5,358 bases of DNA, from NCBI GenBank assembly GCA_022013395.1, contig JAKLQL010000147.1, forward strand, positions 1 to 5,358, given 5' to 3'. Position 1 is the first letter of the stretch; each line of letters opens with the position of its first letter. The position numbers were made by a program, and so were the translations under genes. This stretch comes from Acetobacterium sp. (GTDB lineage: Bacteria; Bacillota; Clostridia; Eubacteriales; Eubacteriaceae). The notes below the pieces were generated by a model. It saw only the letters and a program-made list of their open reading frames with translations. It had not been told where the DNA came from and searched no databases. Below, one piece after another: positions 1 through 5,358 of the stretch.

Positions 1-2
1 AA

Positions 3-206
3 GAAGTTCCATACAAAGGCCATTTTACCCATGAGGATATTATAGATGCTATAGATATTATGCGCTGGGCATACTTAGGGTTTACAAGCGATTTTATCAT
101 TGAGAAAACTAAAAAAGCCTATGCAATATTGGAGACCCTTCCGATGGTGAATATCCGACTTTTATCTCCTACTAAGAAAAAAAAGAATATTAATAAAGTG
201 TTTTAG
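3..206 (+). CDS. 3' end of an unrecognised gene, cut by the window edge
   Basis: An open frame runs from the left edge to a TAG at 204-206 and gives 67 residues, starting EVPYKGHFTHEDIIDAIDIM and ending in a lysine-rich tail (TKKKKNINKVF). It has mixed polar and hydrophobic residues with plausible amphipathic helices (DIIDAIDIMRWAYL, IIEKTKKAYAILETL). No signal peptide, membrane segment or known catalytic motif is visible. The start lies outside the window; the internal ATG codons are not preceded by a convincing ribosome binding site. The residue mix looks like real protein, unlike the other plus-strand frames here, which are broken. I do not recognise the family and give no function. It converges on the ssrA operon and is followed by transposon debris, so it could be cargo of a mobile element or a truncated gene itself. 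Codon use is AT-rich, unlike the genes at 1425-5358. Confidence 0.55.
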   Translation, partial: EVPYKGHFTHEDIIDAIDIMRWAYLGFTSDFIIEKTKKAYAILETLPMVNIRLLSPTKKKKNINKVF

Positions 207-334
207 CCAATAGTGGTATTCATCCCAAAAGGATATCTTGTAAATTTCCTCAGTGGCTGATCAGTCTCGGAATCCGTCTTTATTACAGTTCATAATAAAT
301 ACTTTTTTTGCCAAACTAACTTTTATCTTAATAA

Positions 335-635
335 AAAAATGAGGAACTCTCCGAGATTCTTACTGAAGCTAGAGGGGGAATTCAACCCCTATCCTATCGA
401 TACAAATCAGCAGTAAAACTGTGTATTAAAGCCATTGTTAGTTTATGACGGACATAGTTTCCGATCTTTTTCAAATATTATTCACTACTACATATTTTTT
501 CCGTTACCACCATCCTCGGCGTTGGTCTGTCAAACAAAGCACCCACTTTTACAATCTCGAATTAGGAATTGGTCCGGTATCCATCATTTGCCTGACTTTC
601 TAACCACTCATTCAGGCCGCTATTACGAAAAATAA
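335..635 (+). pseudogene. Degenerate IS110-family transposase remnant (C-terminal half)
   Basis: One reading frame (frame 2) carries two stretches resembling IS110-family transposases (Transposase_20 region), in the right order and in the same frame. The first, at about 341-445, reads EELSEILTEARGGIQPLS followed by a helix SAVKLCIKAIVSL. This resembles the segment before the C-terminal domain in clostridial IS110 proteins. The second, at about 500-556, reads SVTTILGVG and matches the family's TTIPGVG helix-hairpin-helix-like motif. After a one-base shift near 558, frame 1 continues ELGIGPVS, like the following AEIGDISRF, and then LIQAAI where LxAFAGI would be expected. In-frame stops occur at 446-448, 455-457 and 566-568, with another at 601-603 in the shifted frame. 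The N-terminal DEDD catalytic half is not seen. It is a dead relic. The call rests on motif resemblance by eye; gapped chance similarity is the alternative. Confidence 0.42.
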
Positions 636-641
636 ATAAGC

Positions 642-755
642 GCAATAATTATGATTTAATATGTCAACTGGTATAATAACATTCGGATTCACTCATCATT
701 GGAGTATCTCACATCAGCAGCTTATCGGAAACTAGCCCACAAAAAAGCTGTCTAA
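642..755 (+). pseudogene. C-terminal remnant of an IS3-family OrfB transposase
   Basis: Frame 3 at 660-755 translates to YVNWYNNIRIHSSLEYLT, then SAAYRKLAHKKAV and a TAA stop. This is the characteristic end of the IS3-family integrase-core domain (rve_3), whose consensus is roughly YIxWYNxxRxHSxLgYxSPxxy. The last catalytic glutamate of the DDE triad should lie upstream and is not found. The preceding codons (SAIIMI, then a TAA at 657-659) are already eroded, so only the tail survives. Downstream, TTGACAATCCA at 763-773 resembles the right terminal sequence of some IS3 elements, with a terminal CA. No intact left end was located. Orientation is toward ssrA. The peptide match is strong for its short length, so family assignment is fairly safe; the subgroup is not determined. 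Confidence 0.72.
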
Positions 756-756
756 A

Positions 757-846
757 AATGTGTTGACAATCCATTTTGGGGATAAATGCAAGTGTTTAGA
801 ACCATTACATATCCGCACAGAAATGAAGCGACGAATGCTGATATAG
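757..846 (+). pseudogene. Possible C-terminal scrap of a WYL-domain transcriptional regulator
   Basis: Frame 1 from about 772 reads HFGDKCKCLEPLHIRTEMKR, then RMLI and a TAG at 844-846. WYL-domain regulators (YafY/DeoR-like helix-turn-helix proteins that sense ligands through a C-terminal WYL domain) commonly end in a segment like fGdkVkVLEPxxLRexikxrl. The order G-D-K, L-E-P, R, basic helix is preserved. Everything upstream, including the helix-turn-helix and the WYL triad, is missing; the preceding bases belong to the IS3 tail. The simplest reading is that an IS3 element inserted in, or became joined to, the regulator gene and both then decayed. The match is about 25 residues, judged by eye, so chance is possible. 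Confidence 0.42.
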
Positions 847-953
847 CTACCTTATACTGATCTATGTCATTATAAACTGTGCTGTAACAACATAGTCAAG
901 AAAGGTCTTGCCATGAAAAAAATGTTTTAGGAACTTGTGTGCCGTAGTTTTTT

Positions 954-991
954 CAAAAATAAAACGACCAGATATCACTATCTAACCGCTT
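954..991 (-). terminator. Rho-independent terminator of the smpB-ssrA transcription unit
   Basis: Reading the minus strand, the arm at 991-979 (AAGCGGTTAGATA) pairs with the arm at 974-962 (TATCTGGTCGTTT). This makes a continuous 13-pair stem, including several G-T wobbles, closed by a GTGA loop of GNRA type at 978-975. It is followed at once by TATTTTTG (961-954), a U-tract. The stem starts 25 nt after the encoded CCA end of tmRNA, the expected place for a terminator with a short trailer removed by exonucleases. On the plus strand the same hairpin is followed by a broken T-rich run (about 992-1016), so weak action on transcripts coming from the left is possible. Confidence 0.85.
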
Positions 992-1015
992 AATTGTTTC
1001 TTTTTATTCATTTTT

Positions 1016-1414
1016 TGGTGGAGGCGAGGGGAGTCGAACCCCTGTCCGAAAATCCATTCACAGGAGCTTCTCCGAGTGCAGTCATTGTTTATTTTCTCAT
1101 CCCCCTCTTTCTCCAATGACATAGAAAAAGAGGAACCAGCCTCTTGATCGTTAATGGTGCGAGACACTACCAAAAACGGTTCCCTGCTTCAATGAACGCC
1201 GAAACCCAAAACCACAGGTTGAGATGGGAGGCGTGCAGCATTAATTATGCTGCGAAGTCTTAGTATTAAACTTTAGAGCGAATTACGCTGCTAAAGCTAA
1301 CCCGTAACTTTTTTCTGTTTTTGCGTTTATATTTATGCGCCACTTTTTACGATGATCAGCAACATCGACTCGCTACTCAAGCTTCAAAACCCCCGTCGAA
1401 ACCAGTACGCCCCC
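1016..1414 (-). ncRNA. ssrA: tmRNA (transfer-messenger RNA), one-piece
   Basis: tmRNA is charged with alanine, enters stalled ribosomes with SmpB, and swaps its short open frame for the broken mRNA, tagging the protein for proteolysis. The minus strand starts GGGGGCGTACTGG with the TTTCGACGGGGG block typical of tmRNA 5' ends. It finishes with the T-arm AGGGG-TTCGACT-CCCCT followed by CGCCTCC and ACCA. The 5' GGGGGCG and 3' CGCCTCC pair over seven positions with one G-T wobble, giving the acceptor stem, and CCA is genome-encoded. The total is 399 nt, at the longer end for bacterial tmRNA. A 10-pair hairpin at 1104-1133 lies in the pseudoknot-rich 3' half. The mature 5' end is only 10 nt from the smpB stop, and no good promoter is seen in that gap, so RNase P cleavage of an smpB-ssrA precursor is inferred. 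Confidence 0.95.
1283..1324 (-). other. tmRNA-encoded degradation tag reading frame
   Basis: Inside tmRNA, a 14-codon frame GCA...TAA encodes AKTEKSYGLALAA. The resume codon is GCA (Ala) at 1324-1322, preceded by an A/T-rich stretch (ATATAAAC) as usual for the tag start. The peptide ends in ALAA, the hydrophobic C-terminus recognised by ClpXP-type proteases. The stop TAA (1285-1283) is followed by TTCGC, where a helix begins. At 13 encoded residues, plus the alanine carried by tmRNA, it is somewhat longer than the common 9-11-residue tags. The frame and the ALAA end are directly visible; the exact resume codon is inferred from family convention. Confidence 0.88.
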
Positions 1415-1424
1415 AAATAATTAA

Positions 1425-1883
1425 CTAGCCATTGTGCCGCATACTTTTTTGAATCCGTCGGTCTGAATCCCGCTCGGCGATGGCGTGACGCTTATCATAA
1501 AGCTTCTTGCCTTTGGCCAGAGCCAGTTCCATTTTAACCCGGCCATCCTTAAAGTATAGGGTCAGTGGTACCAAAGTGTAGCCTTCCCGCTGCTTCAGCC
1601 CGATCAGTTTGGTGATCTGCTGTTTATGCATCAGGAGCTTACGGATGCGCAAAGGGTCTTTATTGTAAATATTCCCCTGCTCATATGGATCAATATGCAT
1701 CTGATAAACGAAAATTTCACCGTTAAAAATATCGGCAAAACTTTCCTTCAGGCTGACTTTTCCGCCCCGGATCGATTTTACTTCCGTCCCAGACAAAACC
1801 AGACCCACCTCATAGGTATCTTCAATGGTAAAATCATGACGTGCTTTTCGGTTTTTGGCCACAATCTTAATATTTTCTCCCAT
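1425..1883 (-). CDS. smpB: SsrA-binding protein SmpB
   Basis: SmpB is the small basic protein that binds the tRNA-like domain of tmRNA, stands in for the missing codon-anticodon helix in the decoding centre, and is essential for trans-translation. With the ATG at 1883 it has 152 residues, the usual family length. Visible family features are an N-terminal [15 protein letters not shown], the oligonucleotide-binding barrel with GTEVKS at residues 32-37 followed by [35 protein letters not shown], the signature GKKLYDKR at 125-132, and a basic C-terminal tail that normally enters the mRNA channel. A TTG two codons upstream also keeps the frame open, but the AGGAG site would abut it with no spacing, so ATG is preferred. 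The gene lies 53 nt after rnr, behind its own promoter, and ends 10 nt before its partner RNA. No oddities are seen. Confidence 0.96.
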   Translation of the reverse strand: MGENIKIVAKNRKARHDFTIEDTYEVGLVLSGTEVKSIRGGKVSLKESFADIFNGEIFVYQMHIDPYEQGNIYNKDPLRIRKLLMHKQQITKLIGLKQREGYTLVPLTLYFKDGRVKMELALAKGKKLYDKRHAIAERDSDRRIQKSMRHNG

Positions 1884-1889
1884 GCGCAA

Positions 1890-1896
1890 CTCCTCT
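1890..1896 (-). promoter_or_regulatory. Ribosome binding site of smpB
   Basis: The minus-strand sequence AGAGGAG lies six bases (TTGCGC) before the ATG at 1883-1881. It is a near-ideal Shine-Dalgarno match and decides against the in-frame TTG at 1889-1887, which would directly touch it. Confidence 0.85.
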
Positions 1897-1915
1897 GTTT
1901 CTTAGCTAGTTTTCT

Positions 1916-1944
1916 ATTATAGCATGCTTTTCTTAATTATTCAA
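1916..1944 (-). promoter_or_regulatory. Sigma-A-type promoter for smpB-ssrA, extended -10
   Basis: On the minus strand, TTGAAT (1944-1939) is followed by a 17-base spacer and TATAAT (1921-1916), a perfect -10 hexamer with the extended TG at the right place (TGCTATAAT). The -35 matches the consensus at four of six positions and overlaps the last codons and stop of rnr. Transcription would begin near 1909 and give a leader of about 25 nt before the smpB ATG, including its ribosome binding site. This would let smpB and tmRNA be made at high level without mutS-rnr read-through. Confidence 0.8.
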
Positions 1945-4120
1945 CTGGTTCAAAATCAATTTGTTTGGCACTTATGTCGGCTTTGGCAACTTTGATCTTA
2001 ATTTCCTGACCAAGCCGATAAATTTTGCCACGATGTTCGCCAATATGCTGATGCAGATCGGGATCATAATTATAATAATCATCCTTGAGATCCTGTAGCC
2101 TTACTAACCCTTCGATGGTGTTTTCCAGCTCAACAAAGAATCCGAATGAGGTCACACCACTGATTCTGCCCACAAATTCTTCCCCGATATGTCTGGTTAG
2201 ATATTCGGTCATTTTCAGCTTAGTGATTTCCCGTTCAATGTTTTCTGCCCGGCGTTCTGTTTCAGAGGCATGACTGGCAATGTTTTCGATATTTTTCTGC
2301 AGATACTCCATCGAGCGCTTATTGATCTTACCAAATATGGCTTTGGCCAGATAGCGATGGACAAAGAGATCTGGGTAACGCCTAATCGGTGAGGTGAAAT
2401 GGGTATAGAAACTGGCGCCCAAGGCATAGTGTCCCAGATTATGACCTTCATAAACAGCCTGTTGCATGGTTCGCAACATCAGCAGAGTAATAACCCGTTC
2501 TTCATTTTTTCCTTGAATGTCTTCCACCAATTGCTGGAAGTCTTCCCCGGATGGCACCTGATCATCATTTTTGCCCAACTTAAAACCATAGCGATTAATA
2601 AAGGTGCGAAAAGCGATCAATTTCTCCGGATGGGGTTCGGGATGGTTTCTGAAAATAAACGGCGCATCCAGTTTTGATACGTGCTCAGCAATGGTTTCGT
2701 TGCAGATTAGCATGAATTCTTCAATGATCCGATGGGAGACCAAGCGGTCATCAATGATGATCTTATCGGGGAAGCCGGTTTTGTCCAAAACAATCTTGGC
2801 TTCCGGGAAATCAAAATTGATGGCTCCCCGACTGAGTCGCCGTTTGACCCGCAGAATCTCATGCAATTCATCCATTAGGGTCAGCTCTTCTCTAAACGGT
2901 TCCAGTCGGTTGGGCTGATTTCCGGTACCTGCTAACAGCTCTGCCACCAGCCGATAGGTCATCCGGGATTTTGAGCAGATCACTGATTTGAATATGCGGT
3001 AATCCACAACCTGTCCCTTTGCGTCGATTTCCATTTCACAAGAGAAGGTCAGTCGGTCTTTATCGGGCACCAGACTACAGACATTGTTTGAAAGCTTAAA
3101 CGGCAGCATCGGTACCACCCGATCGACCACATAGACACTGGTACCCCGCTCCAAAGCAGACTCATCGATGGCATCGCCTTGTTTGACATAATGGCTGACG
3201 TCCGCAATATGGACTCCCAGCACAAAATTGCCATTGTCTTTTTTACTGATCGAAACCGCATCATCATAATCCTTGGCGTCGTCGCCATCAATGGTGACAA
3301 TGATTTCATTTCGCAGATCTTTTCGTTTTTCCAGTTCCTGCTCAGAAATTTTATCGGATAATTGTTCGGCTGCCTGTTCGACTTCGGCTGAAAAATCCAT
3401 GGGAATATCATATTCTTTTAAAACCGAAAGAATATCGATGCCCGGTTCTGCTTCATTACCGAGTATTTCGATGATTGCCCCTTCTGGATTTTTGCCCCGA
3501 TCCGACCAGGTGAGAATTTCGGTTACAACCTTATCGCCGGTGATTGCTTTGTTTCCCCGACGGTCTGGGATAAAAATGTCCTTGCAGAGCCGATCGTTAT
3601 CGGGAATGACAAAGCCAAAACCCTTGCCTTTTTCGTAGCGGCCGATAATTTTCTTATGTCCCCGTTCAATGATCTCAACTACTTCGCCTTCCGGTCGTTT
3701 ATCGCCCGGCTCAGATGTAATGCGGACACTTACCTTATCCATATCCAGCGCACCATAAAGGTTTTTTTCATGGATGTAGATATCTTCTGAAAAAATACTA
3801 TAGTCGGGAATAACAAAACCAAAGCCACGTTGGTTGCCTCGGAGAACGCCTTCTATTTTAGGTGAATCGTCATCGATTTTAGTTCTATTATTATTGAAAT
3901 TATTAACCTTATCTGGCGTTGGTCGATCTTTTTCTGGTTTTTTTCGGTCTTTACCATCATTGGTTTTAAGATTTAGCTCTTTAAGCACATGGGTCAGCAT
4001 TTGCCGATCTTTCTTTTTGGAAAGATCCATAAATTCTGCCAATTGATCAAAGGTCATTTGCTGGTACAGTCTTTCTTTCATCAATCGCTTGACGATTTGT
4101 TTACATTCTTTGGTTTTCAT
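1937..4120 (-). CDS. rnr: Ribonuclease R, 3'-5' exoribonuclease
   Basis: RNase R is a processive, Mg-dependent 3'-5' exonuclease of the RNase II/R family that digests structured RNA and, in studied bacteria, non-stop mRNA released by trans-translation. From the ATG at 4120 it has 727 residues. Order: N-terminal winged-helix-like region (about 1-55), a charged Asn/Lys/Asp-rich linker (about 56-88), two cold-shock domains each with GFGFVIPD (about 99-106 and 167-174), the RNB catalytic domain from about 265 with TIDGDDAKDYDDA carrying the four metal-binding aspartates (278, 284, 286, 287), HIADVSHYV, and HFTSPIRRYPDL (574-585), then an S1 domain (about 647-723). It ends just after S1, without the long lysine-rich tail of the E. 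coli enzyme. A GTG at 4135 is an alternative start overlapping the mutS stop, but AGGGGA is placed better for the ATG. The gene follows mutS without a gap and precedes smpB-ssrA, its functional partners. Confidence 0.95.
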   Translation of the reverse strand: MKTKECKQIVKRLMKERLYQQMTFDQLAEFMDLSKKKDRQMLTHVLKELNLKTNDGKDRKKPEKDRPTPDKVNNFNNNRTKIDDDSPKIEGVLRGNQRGFGFVIPDYSIFSEDIYIHEKNLYGALDMDKVSVRITSEPGDKRPEGEVVEIIERGHKKIIGRYEKGKGFGFVIPDNDRLCKDIFIPDRRGNKAITGDKVVTEILTWSDRGKNPEGAIIEILGNEAEPGIDILSVLKEYDIPMDFSAEVEQAAEQLSDKISEQELEKRKDLRNEIIVTIDGDDAKDYDDAVSISKKDNGNFVLGVHIADVSHYVKQGDAIDESALERGTSVYVVDRVVPMLPFKLSNNVCSLVPDKDRLTFSCEMEIDAKGQVVDYRIFKSVICSKSRMTYRLVAELLAGTGNQPNRLEPFREELTLMDELHEILRVKRRLSRGAINFDFPEAKIVLDKTGFPDKIIIDDRLVSHRIIEEFMLICNETIAEHVSKLDAPFIFRNHPEPHPEKLIAFRTFINRYGFKLGKNDDQVPSGEDFQQLVEDIQGKNEERVITLLMLRTMQQAVYEGHNLGHYALGASFYTHFTSPIRRYPDLFVHRYLAKAIFGKINKRSMEYLQKNIENIASHASETERRAENIEREITKLKMTEYLTRHIGEEFVGRISGVTSFGFFVELENTIEGLVRLQDLKDDYYNYDPDLHQHIGEHRGKIYRLGQEIKIKVAKADISAKQIDFEPVE

Positions 4121-4124
4121 AGAT

Positions 4125-4130
4125 TCCCCT
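4125..4130 (-). promoter_or_regulatory. Ribosome binding site of rnr
   Basis: AGGGGA on the minus strand stands four bases before the ATG at 4120-4118. The spacing is short but workable. For the competing GTG at 4135-4133 the only purine run (AAGG) directly touches the start codon, so ATG is favoured. The site lies just past the mutS stop, which would suit re-initiation by ribosomes leaving mutS. Confidence 0.6.
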
Positions 4131-4131
4131 A

Positions 4132-5358
4132 TCACCTTATCGTTTTTCTTAATTGATCAATAACATTCATGACTTCAATGGGACTCATTTCATCAATTTT
4201 CAATTCGCGGATGGTTCCTAATGCGGCTTCTTCTTCGGCGGTCATGCCTTTTGCGACATCGAAGAAATTTAATTGATTACCCTTGCCACCATATAAAACG
4301 GTGGGCTCCGCCACCAGCAACTCCTGCCGGTAGGTATCCTCACCGGATTCCAGATGCCCCAGAATTTCCTGCGCCCGTCTGGTGACGCCCGCTGGGAAAC
4401 CGGCCAGTTTTGCCACTTCGATACCATAGCTTTGGTCAGCCGGGCCGGGGATGATCTTTCTTAAAAAGATGACCCCGTCGGGGGTATCTTTTAAGCGGAT
4501 ACTGTAGTTTTTGATTCCTGATTTTAACGATTCCAGTTCGGTGAGTTCATGATAGTGAGTGGCAAATAAGGTCTTGGCACCAACGCTGTCACTATTATGA
4601 AGATATTCCACCACTGCCCAGGCAATGCTGATGCCGTCAAAGGTGGATGTGCCCCGACCGATTTCGTCGAGGATCACCAGACTGCGGTTGGTGGCGTTTT
4701 TTAAAATATTGGCCACCTCGGTCATTTCTACCATAAAGGTGCTTTGACCGCTGGCCAAATCGTCGCTGGCGCCAACTCGGGTGAAAATCCGATCGACCAC
4801 GCCGATATTTGCCGAGTCAGCCGGTACAAAGGAGCCGATTTGAGCCATCAAAGTAATGATCGCCACCTGTCGGATAAATGTGGACTTCCCGGCCATGTTT
4901 GGGCCGGTAATGATTAACAGCTGCTGATCATCATTATTTAAGGTACAGTCATTGCCGATGAAATGATTGGTGCCAATCATGTCCTCCACCACCGGATGGC
5001 GACCATTTTTGATTGTCAAGGTCTGCTCATCGGTTATTTCCGGGCAAACATACTGGTTCTGAAGGGCCGCCGTGGCCAGTGAATAGATGGCGTCCAGTTC
5101 AGCCACTTCCCGGGCTTTTTGCTGAATCCTGGGAATTTGTTCCAGCAGACTGTCGCGAATTTCCTGAAACACTTGCGTTTCACAACGCAGCAGCCCTTCC
5201 TGGGCGCCGAGAATTTTATTTTCCATTTCCTTGAGTTCCGGGGTAAAATAACGCTCGGCATTGGCCAGGGTTTGCTTGCGGATGTAGTCATCCGGCACTT
5301 GATCGAAATTACTTTTGGTTACTTCTATAAAATACCCAAAAATTCGGTTATATTTCAC
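4132..5358 (-). CDS. mutS: DNA mismatch repair protein MutS, C-terminal part (5' end outside window)
   Basis: MutS recognises base mismatches and small loops in DNA and uses ATP to form a sliding clamp that recruits MutL. The window holds 408 codons, roughly the last half of a protein usually near 850-900 residues. The first codon at the window edge is an internal GTG, not a start. Visible in order: the end of the core/clamp region ([15 protein letters not shown]), clamp and lever helices (about 20-100), Walker [10 protein letters not shown] at 152-160, the ABC-type signature region with [16 protein letters not shown] (about 199-214), Walker B LVILDE at 227-232 with GRGTSTFDG after it, and the switch motif ATHYHELTE at 266-274. 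Near the C-terminus QLNFF (362-366) resembles the beta-clamp binding motif of B. subtilis MutS (QLSFF), followed by the usual final helix ([14 protein letters not shown]). All ATPase residues expected are present. Its TGA overlaps the possible GTG start of rnr; mutL does not follow. Confidence 0.96.
   Translation of the reverse strand: MKYNRIFGYFIEVTKSNFDQVPDDYIRKQTLANAERYFTPELKEMENKILGAQEGLLRCETQVFQEIRDSLLEQIPRIQQKAREVAELDAIYSLATAALQNQYVCPEITDEQTLTIKNGRHPVVEDMIGTNHFIGNDCTLNNDDQQLLIITGPNMAGKSTFIRQVAIITLMAQIGSFVPADSANIGVVDRIFTRVGASDDLASGQSTFMVEMTEVANILKNATNRSLVILDEIGRGTSTFDGISIAWAVVEYLHNSDSVGAKTLFATHYHELTELESLKSGIKNYSIRLKDTPDGVIFLRKIIPGPADQSYGIEVAKLAGFPAGVTRRAQEILGHLESGEDTYRQELLVAEPTVLYGGKGNQLNFFDVAKGMTAEEEAALGTIRELKIDEMSPIEVMNVIDQLRKTIR

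Larger units (their letters stand above)
207..1015. other. AT-rich, gene-poor flank downstream of ssrA, filled with gene remnants
   Basis: This 809-base stretch separates the unrecognised plus-strand gene end from the 3' end of tmRNA and contains no intact gene. Within it are the IS110-like, IS3-like and WYL-like remnants and the operon terminator, each listed separately. Bases 207-334 and 847-953 show nothing I can name: they have stops in all frames, and no tRNA or strong hairpin was found. A 66-codon ATG-to-stop frame at 435-635 overlaps the IS110-like remnant in a different frame and is not judged a gene. The base composition is visibly more AT-rich than the operon to the right, fitting decayed accessory DNA. 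Confidence 0.6.

Noticed and set aside
340..400. Possible tRNA on the minus strand suggested by GGGG-TTGAATTC-CCCC
   Set aside because: The loop has 8 rather than 7 bases, and no matching acceptor strand or anticodon arm is found within 90 bases.
435..635. 66-codon plus-strand open frame with an ATG start
   Set aside because: It has no convincing ribosome binding site or recognisable motif, and it overlaps the IS110-like remnant in another frame. Its continuation past the stop leads into the IS3 tail frame, so it is most likely debris.
219..784. Imperfect inverted repeat between 219-234 (TTCATCCCAAAAGGAT) and 769-784 (ATCCATTTTGGGGATA) as ends of a composite element
   Set aside because: The match needs two single-base gaps over about 16 bases in AT-rich DNA. 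It would join IS110-like and IS3-like pieces in one element without further support. Kept only as a hint.
763..786. TTGACA at 763-768 followed by GATAAA as a plus-strand promoter
   Set aside because: The spacing between the two boxes is only about 12 bases, and no gene follows. The TTGACA is better seen as part of the IS3-type end.
856..895. CTATGT...ACATAG hairpin after the WYL-like remnant
   Set aside because: It is a six-pair stem with a loop of more than 20 bases and no U-tract; it is too weak to call a terminator.
982..1173. 63-codon minus-strand open frame
   Set aside because: It lies entirely across the 3' part of tmRNA and its terminator; the RNA gene explains the sequence.
1937..4135. 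Plus-strand and other-frame open frames inside rnr, smpB and mutS
   Set aside because: They are shadows of well-supported coding sequences, with no ribosome binding sites or family motifs.

Overview
The window reads as a chromosomal segment from a low-to-moderate GC Gram-positive bacterium, most likely a member of the Clostridia. The basis is the style of the MutS, RNase R and SmpB proteins, a Bacillus-like QLNFF clamp-binding motif in MutS, A/G-rich Shine-Dalgarno sites, and a one-piece tmRNA with a genome-encoded CCA end. An Acetobacterium/Eubacterium-type acetogen is a guess from overall protein feel and is not proven by anything here.

Right part (1016-5358), all on the minus strand, is a conserved housekeeping block in the order mutS (3' part only) - rnr - smpB - ssrA. 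The mutS stop codon lies inside the possible GTG start of rnr, so those two genes are tightly coupled. A strong sigma-A-type promoter with an extended -10 sits at the end of rnr and should drive smpB-ssrA independently. The mature tmRNA begins only 10 nt after the smpB stop, so at least part of it is probably cut from an smpB-ssrA transcript. A 13-bp hairpin with a GUGA loop and U-tract ends the unit. SmpB and tmRNA rescue stalled ribosomes by trans-translation, and RNase R is the 3'-5' exonuclease that in other bacteria is recruited to degrade the non-stop mRNA. This is a functional rescue cluster with a mismatch-repair gene upstream.

Left part (1-1015) is AT-rich and holds no intact gene. 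It begins with the last 67 codons of an unrecognised plus-strand gene. After that come three eroded gene ends on the plus strand: an IS110-family transposase remnant (about 335-635), the C-terminal tail of an IS3-family OrfB transposase (about 642-755), and what looks like the last 25-30 codons of a WYL-domain transcriptional regulator (about 757-846). All carry stops or frameshifts. The flank downstream of ssrA, a well-known integration hotspot, has therefore collected mobile-element debris. A 21-base stretch at 374-394 resembles the tmRNA T-arm (16/21) and could be a decayed attachment site or chance.

No new multi-gene system is visible. The most useful observations are the remnants, the internal smpB promoter, the tag sequence and the mutS-rnr junction.
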